Below are positions 1 to 6,879 of a DNA stretch of 10,810 nucleotides, piece by piece; positions within the stretch are counted from its first letter, which is position 1, and the number at the start of each line of letters is the position of its first letter. Position numbers and translations under genes: made by a program. This stretch comes from Leifsonia xyli (lineage in GTDB: Bacteria > Actinomycetota > Actinomycetes > Actinomycetales > Microbacteriaceae). Where the stretch lies: positions 1-10,810 of the forward strand of contig QFQR01000021.1 of the NCBI GenBank assembly GCA_003243275.1, written 5' to 3'. The notes beneath the pieces were generated by a model, which ran no database searches, was not told the origin of the DNA, and was given only the letters and a program-made list of their open reading frames with translations.

Positions 1-320
1 GCCGGCATCGGCCGCTGCTGATCGAGAACGAGGGCTCCAACGAGAGCGAGGATCTGCGCGAGCGGGCGCAGTGGGAGCTCGACCGCCGCAACGGCGCACG
101 GCTCGCCGTGCAGGTTACGGTCTCGACCTGGCGCGACGAGGCCGGCCAACTCTGGGCGCCGCGCAACTTGCTCTATGTCGATTTGCCGTCGGAGGAACTC
201 GCGACGGACCTCGCGATCCAGGCCGTCGAGTTCGTCCAGGAGCTCGGCGAGGGCGAGGGCTGCGGCACCTTCGCCGAGCTGACGCTTGTTCTGCCCGAGA
301 CGCTCGGGAGCGCCTCGTGA
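1..320 (+). CDS. Mu gp44-like baseplate hub protein, C-terminal part (partial)
   Basis: The open frame enters from the left edge (first full codon at 3) and stops with TGA at 318-320. About 105 residues are visible. They include RPLLIENEGSNESEDL, then WELDRRNGARLAVQVTVSTW, a block around LWAPRNLLYVDLPSEEL, and an ending with TELTL-type character (AELTLVLPE). This matches the C-terminal domain of Mu gp44/P, the baseplate hub related to T4 gp27 and the phage late-control D proteins. The hub links the tail tube to the spike. Known family members are about 350-380 residues, so roughly two thirds lies outside the window. The stop overlaps the GTG start of the spike gene (GTGA), and the next genes follow the Mu gp45-gp46-gp47-gp48 order, which supports the call. 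A start at 108 inside this frame would give a 70-residue piece, but the frame is open upstream with family-like sequence, so it is not the true start. Confidence 0.85.
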   Translation, partial: RHRPLLIENEGSNESEDLRERAQWELDRRNGARLAVQVTVSTWRDEAGQLWAPRNLLYVDLPSEELATDLAIQAVEFVQELGEGEGCGTFAELTLVLPETLGSAS

Positions 321-805
321 GGCGGATCGTCCGCGGCCGCCTCGTCGAGACCGACGACGCCGGCGACCAGCAGTTCGTGAAGTTGCTCGGGCCGCGGGGC
401 GAGACGCTGTCGCGCGTTCACCGCGTGCAGCCCTTCGGCTTCCACTCGTCATCGCCGGCCGACGCGCACGGTGTCGTGCTGCAGCTCGGCCCGAACGACG
501 GCGGGCGGCTGCTCAATCTCGCGCTCGGCATGGAGCACGCGCAGCACCGGCCGAAGAACCGCGAGGCCGGGTCCAGCGTCCTCTACGACGCCAATGGCAA
601 CATGGTCTCGGTCGTGAAGGGCGAGGTCCGCATCGTCCACTCGGCGAAGATCACGCTCGTCGCCGGCGGCGTCACGCTGACCATCTCGTCGTCCGGCGTC
701 GCGATCTCGGGCGGCAAGGTCACCCATGACGGCAAGAACATCGGCTCCGACCACAAGCATGGCGGAGTGATGCGCGGGTCGTCGCCGACCGACGAACCGA
801 TCTGA
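317..805 (+). CDS. Mu gp45-like baseplate spike protein (baseplate assembly protein V)
   Basis: The product is 162 aa. The central spike at the tail tip pierces the outer membrane on contraction. The N-terminal part carries an OB-fold-like region (about residues 1-90, with LVETDDAGDQQFVKLLG). Short alternating hydrophobic strands follow (about 95-133: VSVVKGEVRIV, KITLVAGGVTLTI), as expected for the trimeric beta-helix. The C-terminus has H146-K147-H148 in SDHKHGGV, the HxH iron-binding tip motif known from Mu gp45 and P2 gpV. The start is GTG at 317, chosen because it overlaps the preceding stop (GTGA) and leaves a product of family length. The frame is open back to an ATG at 71, but that start would bury 80 residues in the hub gene and add arginine-rich sequence of no family character. 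Confidence 0.9.
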   Translation: MRRIVRGRLVETDDAGDQQFVKLLGPRGETLSRVHRVQPFGFHSSSPADAHGVVLQLGPNDGGRLLNLALGMEHAQHRPKNREAGSSVLYDANGNMVSVVKGEVRIVHSAKITLVAGGVTLTISSSGVAISGGKVTHDGKNIGSDHKHGGVMRGSSPTDEPI

Positions 806-815
806 GGTCTTTGCG

Positions 816-1358
816 ATGGATTTGACGCTCACGCCGCTCGGCCCGCTCGCCGAGGTCGGCGTCGCCGTGCTGCCGCCCGACGTGCTCTGGGACGGCCAGT
901 CCGGCGATTTCTACCTGTCGAAGGTTCCGGAGGACGGCGGGCCCGGCGGATTCGTCGCCGCGAACCCGATCGCCTCCGCGGTCGTGATGCTGCTGTTCTC
1001 CGACGCGCGGCCGGCGCCGGCGCTCGGCGGCAAGCAGCCGACCGGCGATCCGCGCGGCTGGCCCGGCGACGGCTTCGACGTCCGCAAGGACAAGGGCGAG
1101 GCGCCGCTCGGCTCGACGCTCTGGCGCTACCGCCGGTCGATGGTCACAGACGACGTCGCGCGGGCGATCGGGCTCGCGGCCGAGCTCGCGCTCAGGCCGC
1201 TGAAGACGCAAGGGCTCGCCGAGCGGATCGAGGCGATCGCGACGGCTCAGCCGAACGCCGAGCGCGTGAAGCTCACCGTCGGCGTCTACGCCGGCGAGAA
1301 GGCGCTTTACGTGCAGTCCTTCGACACGCTGTGGAGACGCGCCGATGGCGGGATATAG
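816..1358 (+). CDS. Mu gp46-like phage tail/baseplate protein (GP46 family)
   Basis: The product is 180 aa, an accessory baseplate (wedge) component of Mu-like contractile tails. The visible signature is a region with R80-G-W-P-G-D85 followed by LGSTLW at 98-103, matching the RGWxGD...LGSxLW pattern of the family. Earlier, LWDGQSGDFYL resembles the N-terminal block with its early acidic residues. The gene lies between the spike (10 bases upstream) and the baseplate J gene, which starts 14 bases before this stop, so translation of the two is probably coupled. The ATG at 816 follows a GAGG element at 804-807. Exact function within the wedge is not established even for Mu, so only the family name is safe. 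Confidence 0.88.
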   Translation: MDLTLTPLGPLAEVGVAVLPPDVLWDGQSGDFYLSKVPEDGGPGGFVAANPIASAVVMLLFSDARPAPALGGKQPTGDPRGWPGDGFDVRKDKGEAPLGSTLWRYRRSMVTDDVARAIGLAAELALRPLKTQGLAERIEAIATAQPNAERVKLTVGVYAGEKALYVQSFDTLWRRADGGI

Positions 1359-2436
1359 GGTCCGCACCCTCGACGAGCTGTCGGCGGAGGCGCGCGGTTA
1401 CTTCACCTCGTCGGTCGACGGCGCGGTCGTGTCGGTGTGGCCCAACACCTTCACGGTCACGGCCAAGGTGCTGGCGATGCTCGGCCGCGAGCACGAGCTG
1501 CGGCGCGCCTTCCTCTATGACCAGCTCTTCGTGTCGACCTGCGCTCCGGACGCGCTCGAGCGCCACGCCTACGACCTCGGCTTGGTGCGCGGCCCGGGCG
1601 CGCCGTCGACCGGGGCCGCGACCTTCGCCTGCGCGGTCGGCGCGGTCGTGCCCGAAGGGCTCCGGTTCCTGCGCGCCGACGGCGTCGCCTACCGCGCGAC
1701 TGCAACGGTGACCGCGACCTCGACCACGCTCGCCATCCCGATCGAGGCGGAGGACGAAGGCGCGATCGGGGACTGCGCGGCGGGCCTCGCCTTGACGGTC
1801 GCGAGCGACGAGACGCTGCCTGCCGGCCTCAACTGGTCGGGCGTCGTCGCCGCGGGCGGGCTCACGGGCGGGTCCGACCAGGAATCGATCCGCGCGCTTC
1901 GCCGCCGCGCGATCAATCGCCGGCGTAAACCGCCGGCGGGCGGCTCGGCCGCGGACTGGGAGCGCTGGGCGCGGGAGGCGTCCCCCAAGGTCGACCGCGT
2001 CTTTGTCGAGCCCTTCGTCGACGACGCGCGCGCGATCTGGCTGCAGTTCACCGTCACCGATCAGCCGGACGCCATCCCGAGCCCGGCCCAGGTCGCGACC
2101 GTGCAGGACTATGTGGCGAGCCCCATGCGCCGGCCGCTCACCGCGCGCGTTTTCGTCACGGCGCCTGCCGCCTCTCCGGTCGCGATCACGATCGGGGATC
2201 TGGCGGCGAGCGGCGACGCGACCCGCGCGGCGATCGCGGCCGAGCTCGCCGCGTCCTTCCGCGACGAGGCCGAGCCCGGCCGTCCGTCGGCGGCGTTCAC
2301 GCTGCGGCGGACGGTGATCACCGGCGCGATCGCCCGCGTCGTCGGCGACAACGGCTTCACCCTCGTCGCGCCGACCGCGAGCCTTTCCTTCGGCGCGGGC
2401 GTCATGCCGACGCTCGGCGCGATCGCTTACGTCTGA
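1345..2436 (+). CDS. Mu gp47-like baseplate J family protein
   Basis: The product is 363 aa, close to the roughly 365 residues of Mu gp47. This family forms the baseplate wedge and corresponds to T4 gp6 and P2 gpJ. The N-terminus has the helical block of these proteins (SVDGAVVSVWPNTFTVTAKV, then LYDQLFVSTC and ALERHAYDLGLVR). A beta-rich middle (VPEGLRFLRADGVAYRAT) is followed by the typical GSDQESIRALRRR and WERWAREASPKVDRVFVEP segment, and then the C-terminal domain. GGAGA at 1333-1337 lies 7 bases before the ATG, inside the end of the gp46-like gene. No frameshift or missing block is apparent. Confidence 0.92.
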   Translation: MAGYRVRTLDELSAEARGYFTSSVDGAVVSVWPNTFTVTAKVLAMLGREHELRRAFLYDQLFVSTCAPDALERHAYDLGLVRGPGAPSTGAATFACAVGAVVPEGLRFLRADGVAYRATATVTATSTTLAIPIEAEDEGAIGDCAAGLALTVASDETLPAGLNWSGVVAAGGLTGGSDQESIRALRRRAINRRRKPPAGGSAADWERWAREASPKVDRVFVEPFVDDARAIWLQFTVTDQPDAIPSPAQVATVQDYVASPMRRPLTARVFVTAPAASPVAITIGDLAASGDATRAAIAAELAASFRDEAEPGRPSAAFTLRRTVITGAIARVVGDNGFTLVAPTASLSFGAGVMPTLGAIAYV

Positions 2437-2443
2437 GGCCGCC

Positions 2444-3133
2444 ATGCCCAACGTGACCTGGACGCTGCAGCCCGGCTGGCCTGCGGCGCGGCTGCCGATC
2501 GACCCGCCGGAGGTCGTCGACCGGCAGACCGACCCGACCGTCGAGGAGATCCTGCCGCAGGTCGTGGCGCTGACGCCGCGCGGCGCGGCCTGGGGCGCCG
2601 ACGAAATCGGCAACGCCTCCGGCGCCTCCGAGCGCATGGCCCAGTTCTGGACCGCTCTCGCCAGATGGGTGGTCGACCTCAACTGGAAGGAGTCGGGCGT
2701 CGCCGCCGAGGCCTATCCGAGCGCGATCGTCGACTCGCTCGAGGACTGGGAGGCTGAGCTCGGTCTGCCCGATGGCTTCGGCCCGCTCGCCTCGACGGTA
2801 AAGGCGCGGATCGCGACCGTGCGGCTTCGCAACGCCGGCGGTTCCTGTGTCTCGCCCGCGGACCTCATCGGGCTCGCGAAGCTCGTCAACGCGACGATCA
2901 CGATCGAAGAACCCGACCAGTTCCGGATCGAGGCGAGCGAGCTCGGTCCGAGCTTCGGCGATCCTGCGCCGGCGCAGGACGATCTCGACGCGCTCGACAT
3001 GATCTCCGACGACGACGCCTGGAAGTACTGGGTGGTGCGCATCGTCGACCGCGGCTGGTTCGCGACCGGTCCGGAACTGCGCCGCGCGCTCGCGCCCTTC
3101 GTTCCCCTCCACACAGTGATGGTCTCAGGATGA
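2444..3133 (+). CDS. Mu gp48-like baseplate protein (YmfQ/DUF2313 family)
   Basis: The product is 229 aa. Its position directly after the baseplate J gene and before the tail fibre matches Mu gp48 and the DUF2313/YmfQ group, thought to work at the baseplate periphery where fibres attach. Recognisable pieces are EEILPQVVALTPRGAAWG near the N-terminus, DSLEDWEAELGLPD (about residues 96-109), and RIATVRLRNAGGSC, the usual helix followed by a glycine-rich turn. The C-terminal half is acidic, then ends ALAPFVPLHTVMVSG. A GAGG element lies just before the ATG. The stop overlaps the next start (ATGA). The protein is somewhat longer than Mu gp48; the extra residues include the acidic stretch around 165-190. 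Confidence 0.85.
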   Translation: MPNVTWTLQPGWPAARLPIDPPEVVDRQTDPTVEEILPQVVALTPRGAAWGADEIGNASGASERMAQFWTALARWVVDLNWKESGVAAEAYPSAIVDSLEDWEAELGLPDGFGPLASTVKARIATVRLRNAGGSCVSPADLIGLAKLVNATITIEEPDQFRIEASELGPSFGDPAPAQDDLDALDMISDDDAWKYWVVRIVDRGWFATGPELRRALAPFVPLHTVMVSG

Positions 3134-4407
3134 GGTATCAGCCGCCGGTCGGCGCGACCGACCCCAACGCCCCTTATGTCGGCCGCAGCCTGGCTTCGGG
3201 CGGGTCGGCCGGCTCGCGCGTCCCGGCCAGGGCGATCGAGTACGGCATGCGCGAGATCGTCAACGCGATCCTCGCGGCGGGGCTCACGCCGTCGGACGCC
3301 GACCTCACCCAGCTCGCCAAGGCGATCGACAGGCGCTCGCCGATCCTCGACGAGCTGCGCGCGCCGTCCGACTTCGTGCCGAAGATGATCGTCGGCGCAG
3401 GGCGGTCCGCCATGGGAGCGACGCTGACAGGGACCTCGAAATGGTTCGGCGGGGTGCTTGGGCCGGACGGCAAGGTCTACTGCCTGCCCTATGGCGCGAA
3501 CGACATTCTCATCATCGATCCGACCGCCGGAACCGCGACGCGCTCGTCGATGGGCGCGGATCTGTCGGGCGGCAACAAGTGGGTCGGCGGGGTGATGGGT
3601 CCGGGCGGCAAGCTCTACGGCGTCCCGAACAATGCGGCCGACATTCTCGTGATCGATACGGCCGCAGGGTCCGCGACCCGATCGGCCATGGGCGCGACGC
3701 TCGCCACCGGCGGCGCCTGGCGCGGCGGCGCGCTGGGGCGCGACGGCAAGATTTACTGCGTCCCCTACAATGCGACAGACATCCTGATCATCGATCCCGC
3801 GGCCGGTTCAGCGACGCGGTCTGCCCTCGGCGGCACGTTCTCGGATGCGGGGAAGTGGCAGGGCGCGGTTCTGGCTCCGAACGGCAAGATTTACTGCGTC
3901 CCCTACAACGCGACCGACATCCTGATCATTGACCCGGCGGCCGGAACCGCGACTCGAAGCGCCATGGGCGCGGATCTCGTGGGAACGGCGAAATGGTCGG
4001 GCGCAGCGCTGGCGCCGAACGGCAAGATCTACTGCATGCCGAGCGGCGCAACCGACATCCTGATCATCGATCCGGCGGCGGGGATGGCGACGAGGTCCGC
4101 AATGGGCGCGACCCTGTCCGACGCGGGCAAGTGGAACGGCGCTGCGCTCGGCCCCGACGGGAAGATTTACGGCGTTCCGTCAACCGCGACCGACATCCTC
4201 GTGATCGATCCCGCGGCCGGCTCCGCGACACGAACGGTGCTCGGCGGCTCCTTCGCCGGCACGGCCAAATGGTTCGGCGGCGTCCTGGCGGGCGACGGCA
4301 AAATCTACGGCGCGCCCGTGGACTCCACCGACGTTCTCACCATCGGCAAGTTCGTCGCGAATTTCCGGTCTTCGGCGCTGATCTCCGCCTATCTCAACAC
4401 GTTCTGA
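3130..4407 (+). CDS. Tail fibre with C-terminal seven-bladed beta-propeller
   Basis: The product is 425 aa. Residues 1-85 form a tail-fibre attachment region of the kind seen after gp48 in Mu-like phages (DPNAPYVGRSLASGGSAGSR, VPARAIEYGMREIV, AILAAGLTPSDADLTQLAKA). Residues 104 to about 408 consist of seven repeats of exactly 46 residues. Each reads KWxGGxLxPDGKIY, then PYNATDILIIDPAAG, then ATRSAMGATL. The seventh lacks the last strand, but a matching GRSAMGATL at residues 91-99 precedes the first repeat, so the ring can close by the usual propeller 'velcro'. The domain probably binds a host surface sugar or protein, which is inference. Seventeen residues (VANFRSSALISAYLNTF) follow the propeller. 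The ATG overlaps the previous stop. The repeats resemble PQQ/kelch-like propellers, but the exact subfamily cannot be settled by eye. Confidence 0.85.
   Translation: MRYQPPVGATDPNAPYVGRSLASGGSAGSRVPARAIEYGMREIVNAILAAGLTPSDADLTQLAKAIDRRSPILDELRAPSDFVPKMIVGAGRSAMGATLTGTSKWFGGVLGPDGKVYCLPYGANDILIIDPTAGTATRSSMGADLSGGNKWVGGVMGPGGKLYGVPNNAADILVIDTAAGSATRSAMGATLATGGAWRGGALGRDGKIYCVPYNATDILIIDPAAGSATRSALGGTFSDAGKWQGAVLAPNGKIYCVPYNATDILIIDPAAGTATRSAMGADLVGTAKWSGAALAPNGKIYCMPSGATDILIIDPAAGMATRSAMGATLSDAGKWNGAALGPDGKIYGVPSTATDILVIDPAAGSATRTVLGGSFAGTAKWFGGVLAGDGKIYGAPVDSTDVLTIGKFVANFRSSALISAYLNTF
3439..4353 (+). repeat. Seven in-frame 138-bp tandem repeats (propeller blades)
   Basis: Repeat units begin at 3439, 3577, 3715, 3853, 3991, 4129 and 4267, each exactly 138 bases (46 codons) apart with no indels. 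The seventh is partial. Units three and four share long near-identical stretches (around 3757-3830 and 3895-3968), suggesting recent duplication or gene conversion. The constant spacing with many silent differences indicates selection for an intact repeat structure. Confidence 0.9.
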
Positions 4408-4420
4408 CGACGAGGCCCCC

Positions 4421-4591
4421 ATGACGATCTGGTACGTGTTCCGCCGCGAAGACGGGGCGTTCTCTGGCTCCGGCACCGTCCACTACGACGACGAAACCTA
4501 CGGCTCGACCGAAACCGCCCCGCCGCCCCACGACCCCGAGACCGCCGCCGCCGTCTGGAACGGCGAAAGCTGGAGCGTGACGGCGCTCTGA
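4421..4591 (+). CDS. Small acidic protein after the tail fibre (unknown)
   Basis: The product is 56 aa, beginning MTIWYVFRREDGAFSGSG and ending WNGESWSVTAL. It is acidic and rich in Trp, Tyr, Gly and Thr, with no signal peptide or membrane segment. The ATG lies 13 bases after the fibre stop, preceded by CGAGG at 4411-4415. The gene is the last of the tail operon and is followed by a terminator. Small genes at this spot in phages often encode fibre-assembly factors or extra tail proteins; no family is recognised here, so that role is only positional inference. An opening of the form MTIWYVFRREDG, with a first beta-strand and conserved-looking WNGxxW near the end, suggests a compact beta fold. 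Confidence 0.7.
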   Translation: MTIWYVFRREDGAFSGSGTVHYDDETYGSTETAPPPHDPETAAAVWNGESWSVTAL

Positions 4592-4623
4592 GCCTGCCGA
4601 TCGACCGTTTCGCCTGATCCTTT

Positions 4624-4647
4624 CGCCGCCCTCAGGGGCGGCGTTTT
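4624..4647 (+). terminator. Rho-independent terminator of the tail operon
   Basis: A perfect 8-bp GC stem (CGCCGCCC at 4624-4631, GGGCGGCG at 4636-4643) with a TCAG loop is followed by TTTT. It sits between the 56-aa gene and the endolysin and would end, or attenuate, transcription from the tail genes. Confidence 0.85.
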
Positions 4648-4664
4648 CATATCCGGAGACCACT

Positions 4665-5510
4665 ATGACCTGGAACGGGTTCCAGGGCGCAGCCGCGCGC
4701 CTTGACGACATCGACCTCCCGAGGATCGGCGCGCCCATCGGCGTCGGCGAAGACGAGCTGCACATGCTGCACAAGACCGGGCGCCCGAAAGCGCTCTACG
4801 AGCCGCACGTCGCCTATCGCAACTCGTCGGGCGCAGTCCGGGCCGAGCTCGTGCGCCTCGGCCTCGCCTATCCGAAGTGGGGCGAGAAGTCTTACCCGGC
4901 CGACAGCTATCCGCGCATCGCGCTCGCCATGGCGATCGACGAGACGGTGGCGCTCAAGGCTGCGTCCTGGGGCCTCGGGCAGATCCTCGGCGAGAACTGC
5001 GTGGCGGCAGGCTTCGACACGCCGCAGGCCATGGTTCGCGCGTTCATGGACGGCGAGGCGGCCCATCTCGCGGCCATGGTGAGCTTCGTGACGGCGGCGA
5101 AGCTCGACGACGATCTGCGGGCGCTCGCGGCGCTGAAGCGGCCGACGACCGGCGACGACTGTCGCGGCGTCGCCCGCGGATACAACGGATCGTCCTACGC
5201 GACCCACGGCTATCACACGCGCCTCGCGGCCGCGCACAACAAGTGGCGCGCGATCCCCGACACGCCCTATCTCCGGACTGCCGGCCCCGGCTCCATCGTC
5301 CTGCCGCGCACGCGGATCGGCCGCGGCTCGCGCGGGCCGCTCGTCGTGATCTGGCAGGAGATCCTGCTCGCAGCCGGCTATCGCTTCGACGGCGGGGCGG
5401 ACGGCGTGTTCGGCGGCGCGACGGAGATGGCTACGAAGGCCTGGCAGAAGGCGAGGGGCCTCGTCGCCGACGGCGTCGTCGGACCGAAGACGTGGGCCGC
5501 CGTAGCTTGA
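4665..5510 (+). CDS. Endolysin: N-acetylmuramidase domain plus peptidoglycan-binding domain
   Basis: The product is 281 aa. Residues about 20-195 match the N-acetylmuramidase (DUF3380) family of phage lysins. Visible family blocks are GRPKALYEPHVAYR (39-52), then AASWGLGQILGENC (99-112), and ARGYNGSSYATHGYHTRLA (170-188). The expected catalytic glutamate block, usually of the form VESGG, appears here as GVGEDEL (26-32), so E29 or E31 is the candidate. Residues about 216-281 are a peptidoglycan-binding type 1 domain (SRGPLVVIWQEILLAAGY, DGVFGGATEMATKAWQ, GPKTWAAVA). No signal peptide is seen, so export would need a holin. GGAG at 4655-4658 precedes the ATG. It cleaves the glycan backbone of peptidoglycan at the end of the lytic cycle. 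The gene follows a terminator, so it may have its own promoter or depend on read-through. Confidence 0.9.
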   Translation: MTWNGFQGAAARLDDIDLPRIGAPIGVGEDELHMLHKTGRPKALYEPHVAYRNSSGAVRAELVRLGLAYPKWGEKSYPADSYPRIALAMAIDETVALKAASWGLGQILGENCVAAGFDTPQAMVRAFMDGEAAHLAAMVSFVTAAKLDDDLRALAALKRPTTGDDCRGVARGYNGSSYATHGYHTRLAAAHNKWRAIPDTPYLRTAGPGSIVLPRTRIGRGSRGPLVVIWQEILLAAGYRFDGGADGVFGGATEMATKAWQKARGLVADGVVGPKTWAAVA

Positions 5511-5518
5511 GCTGCAGT

Positions 5519-5917
5519 CTATCTCCTGGACTGTCCGACCCTCATCAAGGAGGTGGACGGCGTCGCGTGCCTGCCGTCAGTGTTGCCGACGTGAACTTGG
5601 AAGCCGCGCCGTTGTCCTTGAACGAAGCGCCCTTCGGACGTCATCTCTTTCAGCGCGATGTCGCCCAAGCGCATTACGGCCTGTTTGATGGGCCCCGACT
5701 TTAACCGCCTCCCCACGGCCAAATTGAGTGACACCCAAGCTGAGTACGTATCCCGACGGTCACCGCGCAGCGAGCGTGCGAATCGCGCAATGACGTCGCC
5801 GCAGTCCTGATCCGCCGATGTTGGACGGTTCTGAATATCCAGCAAGTCCTGGACAGTAACGGCGATCAGCCGAGTGTTGGCGAGAGCGGCCGCGCCGTCG
5901 CGTGAAGCTATAGTCAT
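5519..5917 (-). CDS. Unknown protein, isolated minus-strand gene in the prophage
   Basis: The product is 132 aa and no family is recognised. The N-terminal two thirds look like an ordinary soluble, mostly helical protein (LIAVTVQDLLDIQ, CGDVIARFARSLRGDRRDTY, IKQAVMRLGDIALKEM). The last 35 residues are basic and low in hydrophobics. A strong Shine-Dalgarno (reads AGGGAGG on the minus strand) lies 7-8 bases before the ATG at 5917, which argues for a real gene. It runs against the late genes and converges on the endolysin, with 8 bases between stops. Its G+C content and codon use are more relaxed than those of its neighbours. A likely promoter with an internal palindrome lies just upstream. A gene expressed alone from the opposite strand inside late genes is typical of lysogenic-conversion 'morons' or regulators, but the function cannot be read from the sequence. 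Confidence 0.6.
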   Translation of the reverse strand: MTIASRDGAAALANTRLIAVTVQDLLDIQNRPTSADQDCGDVIARFARSLRGDRRDTYSAWVSLNLAVGRRLKSGPIKQAVMRLGDIALKEMTSEGRFVQGQRRGFQVHVGNTDGRHATPSTSLMRVGQSRR

Positions 5918-5941
5918 CGTCGTCCTCCCTTTCGGGCGGAC

Positions 5942-5970
5942 TTAGTTGGAGTTGGCTCGGCGCCAATCAA
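5942..5970 (-). promoter_or_regulatory. Candidate promoter with operator-like palindrome for the minus-strand gene
   Basis: On the minus strand TTGATT (5970-5965) and AACTAA (5947-5942) are separated by 17 bases. Inside the spacer is the inverted repeat TTGGC-N5-GCCAA (5952-5966). Transcription would begin near 5935, giving a short leader with the Shine-Dalgarno. The -10 match is weak (3 of 6), so this is a suggestion rather than a firm call. Confidence 0.35.
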
Positions 5971-6059
5971 GTCGGACGCGCCGCTCAAGCGCCGTCCTCG
6001 TCTCGCACACCTCGCCGCCCGGCCGGTCGCCGAGCAACCTCATCATCATGGTGATCATC

Positions 6060-6545
6060 ATGCACCTGCTCACGCGGGCGGCCTTGTGCTGCCTTTTCGC
6101 CGCCTCTCTCGCCGCCTGCGCCCCGCTCGGCGGCCTCGCCGACCGGATCTGGGCCGACCTCGAGCCGCAGCTCATCCCGGTCATCAACACGGCGATCCTC
6201 GCCGCCGTCGGCTCGGCGATCGCCGCCGCCGGCGCGGTCGGGGCCCAGGCCTTCAAGGCGATCCGCGACGAGAAGCTCGTCCAGAGCCTCTACCGCACCA
6301 TGGAAAACGGCCTGAGGGCGCGCTTCGCCAGAAAGATCGCGGAAGGCGGCCTCGCCGCGGCGACCGCGGCCGTCACGCCCGGCGACCTCGCCGAGGCGCT
6401 CGACTTCACCAAGAAGAACAACGCCAAGGCGGTGAAAGCGCTGAAGCAGTCCGACGACGCGCTGATCGACAAGATCCTGGCGCGCGCGCCGGAGGCGAAG
6501 GCCGCGGTGGTCGGAGCGATCGACGCGGTCAAGGCCGCCGGCTGA
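6060..6545 (+). CDS. Lipoprotein in the presumed lysis region (unknown)
   Basis: The product is 161 aa from the ATG at 6060. Residues 1-20 are a clear lipoprotein signal: MHLLTR, a hydrophobic stretch, then the lipobox L17-A18-A19-C20 followed by A21, a residue compatible with outer-membrane sorting. The mature part has an Ala/Gly-rich segment (about 45-67, with AAVGSAIAAAGAVGAQAF), then amphipathic helices ending AVVGAIDAVKAAG. The ATG at 6060 was chosen because the signal peptide starts there and GGTGA lies 6 bases upstream. In-frame ATGs at 6048 and 5946 exist, the latter adding an arginine-rich tail with no role in a signal peptide. Placed after the endolysin, it could be an outer-membrane spanin or a prophage-encoded surface lipoprotein. 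Usual o-spanins are much shorter, so the identity stays open. Confidence 0.75.
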   Translation: MHLLTRAALCCLFAASLAACAPLGGLADRIWADLEPQLIPVINTAILAAVGSAIAAAGAVGAQAFKAIRDEKLVQSLYRTMENGLRARFARKIAEGGLAAATAAVTPGDLAEALDFTKKNNAKAVKALKQSDDALIDKILARAPEAKAAVVGAIDAVKAAG

Positions 6546-6576
6546 TCACGGCCGAGACGCCGTGCGGGGTGCGCAT

Positions 6577-6879
6577 GTGGGTGAGTTCTGGAAGGCCTTC
6601 GCCGACGTGTGGCCGGCGATCAAGGACGCGATCGCGACCGCCATCGGTCATCTCGGCTTGCCGGGATTCCTGTTCGGCGGCGTCGCCATGTGGCTCGGCT
6701 TCGAGAACCGCGCTCTGAAGGGCCGCGTCGAAGAGCTCTCCGACAAGCTGATCGAGACCGGCGACAAGTCGACCGGAACGCTGATCGGGGTCGCCAAAGA
6801 CCGCCTCGACCTCCTCGGGCAGATCGAGGCGCTCAACGAGAGAATCGGAAAGCAGGCGCCGAAGGATCGGGAGCCATGA
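6577..6879 (+). CDS. Membrane-anchored coiled-coil protein (holin or inner spanin candidate)
   Basis: The product is 100 aa from GTG at 6577. Residues about 18-41 (AIATAIGHLGLPGFLFGGVA and following) can form one membrane segment, and 46-92 form an amphipathic, heptad-like helix (LKGRVEELSDKLIE, then RLDLLGQIEALNERI). One TM plus a coiled coil is the layout of inner-membrane spanins (Rz), although the usual order places that gene before the lipoprotein, not after. A small holin-like protein is the alternative. The start at 6577 was preferred over GTG at 6562 because GGGG at 6566-6569 is correctly spaced from it. The stop overlaps the next start (ATGA). No catalytic motif is seen. Confidence 0.7.
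   Translation: MGEFWKAFADVWPAIKDAIATAIGHLGLPGFLFGGVAMWLGFENRALKGRVEELSDKLIETGDKSTGTLIGVAKDRLDLLGQIEALNERIGKQAPKDREP

Noticed and set aside
71..316. Upstream extension of the spike gene from the ATG at 71
   Set aside because: Lies wholly within the hub gene and adds sequence unlike the spike family; GTG at 317 fits the family length and overlap.
720..1367. Minus-strand open frame opposite the gp46-like gene
   Set aside because: Same antisense artefact; the plus-strand product has clear family motifs.
1273..2682. Long minus-strand open frame (469 codons) across the baseplate J gene
   Set aside because: Arginine- and glycine-rich low-complexity product typical of the antisense of GC-rich genes. 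The plus strand carries well-recognised phage genes throughout.
3441..3932. Repeat-containing second-frame protein within the tail fibre
   Set aside because: The repeats are just the 138-bp blade repeats read in another frame; composition is not protein-like.
4877..5704. Plus-strand open frame (275 codons) overlapping the endolysin
   Set aside because: Out-of-frame shadow of the endolysin, full of Arg/Gly; its last part lies opposite the minus-strand gene.
6042..6062. Direct repeat ATCATCATG twice before the lipoprotein
   Set aside because: Nine-base copies coinciding with two candidate start codons; too short and simple to claim function.
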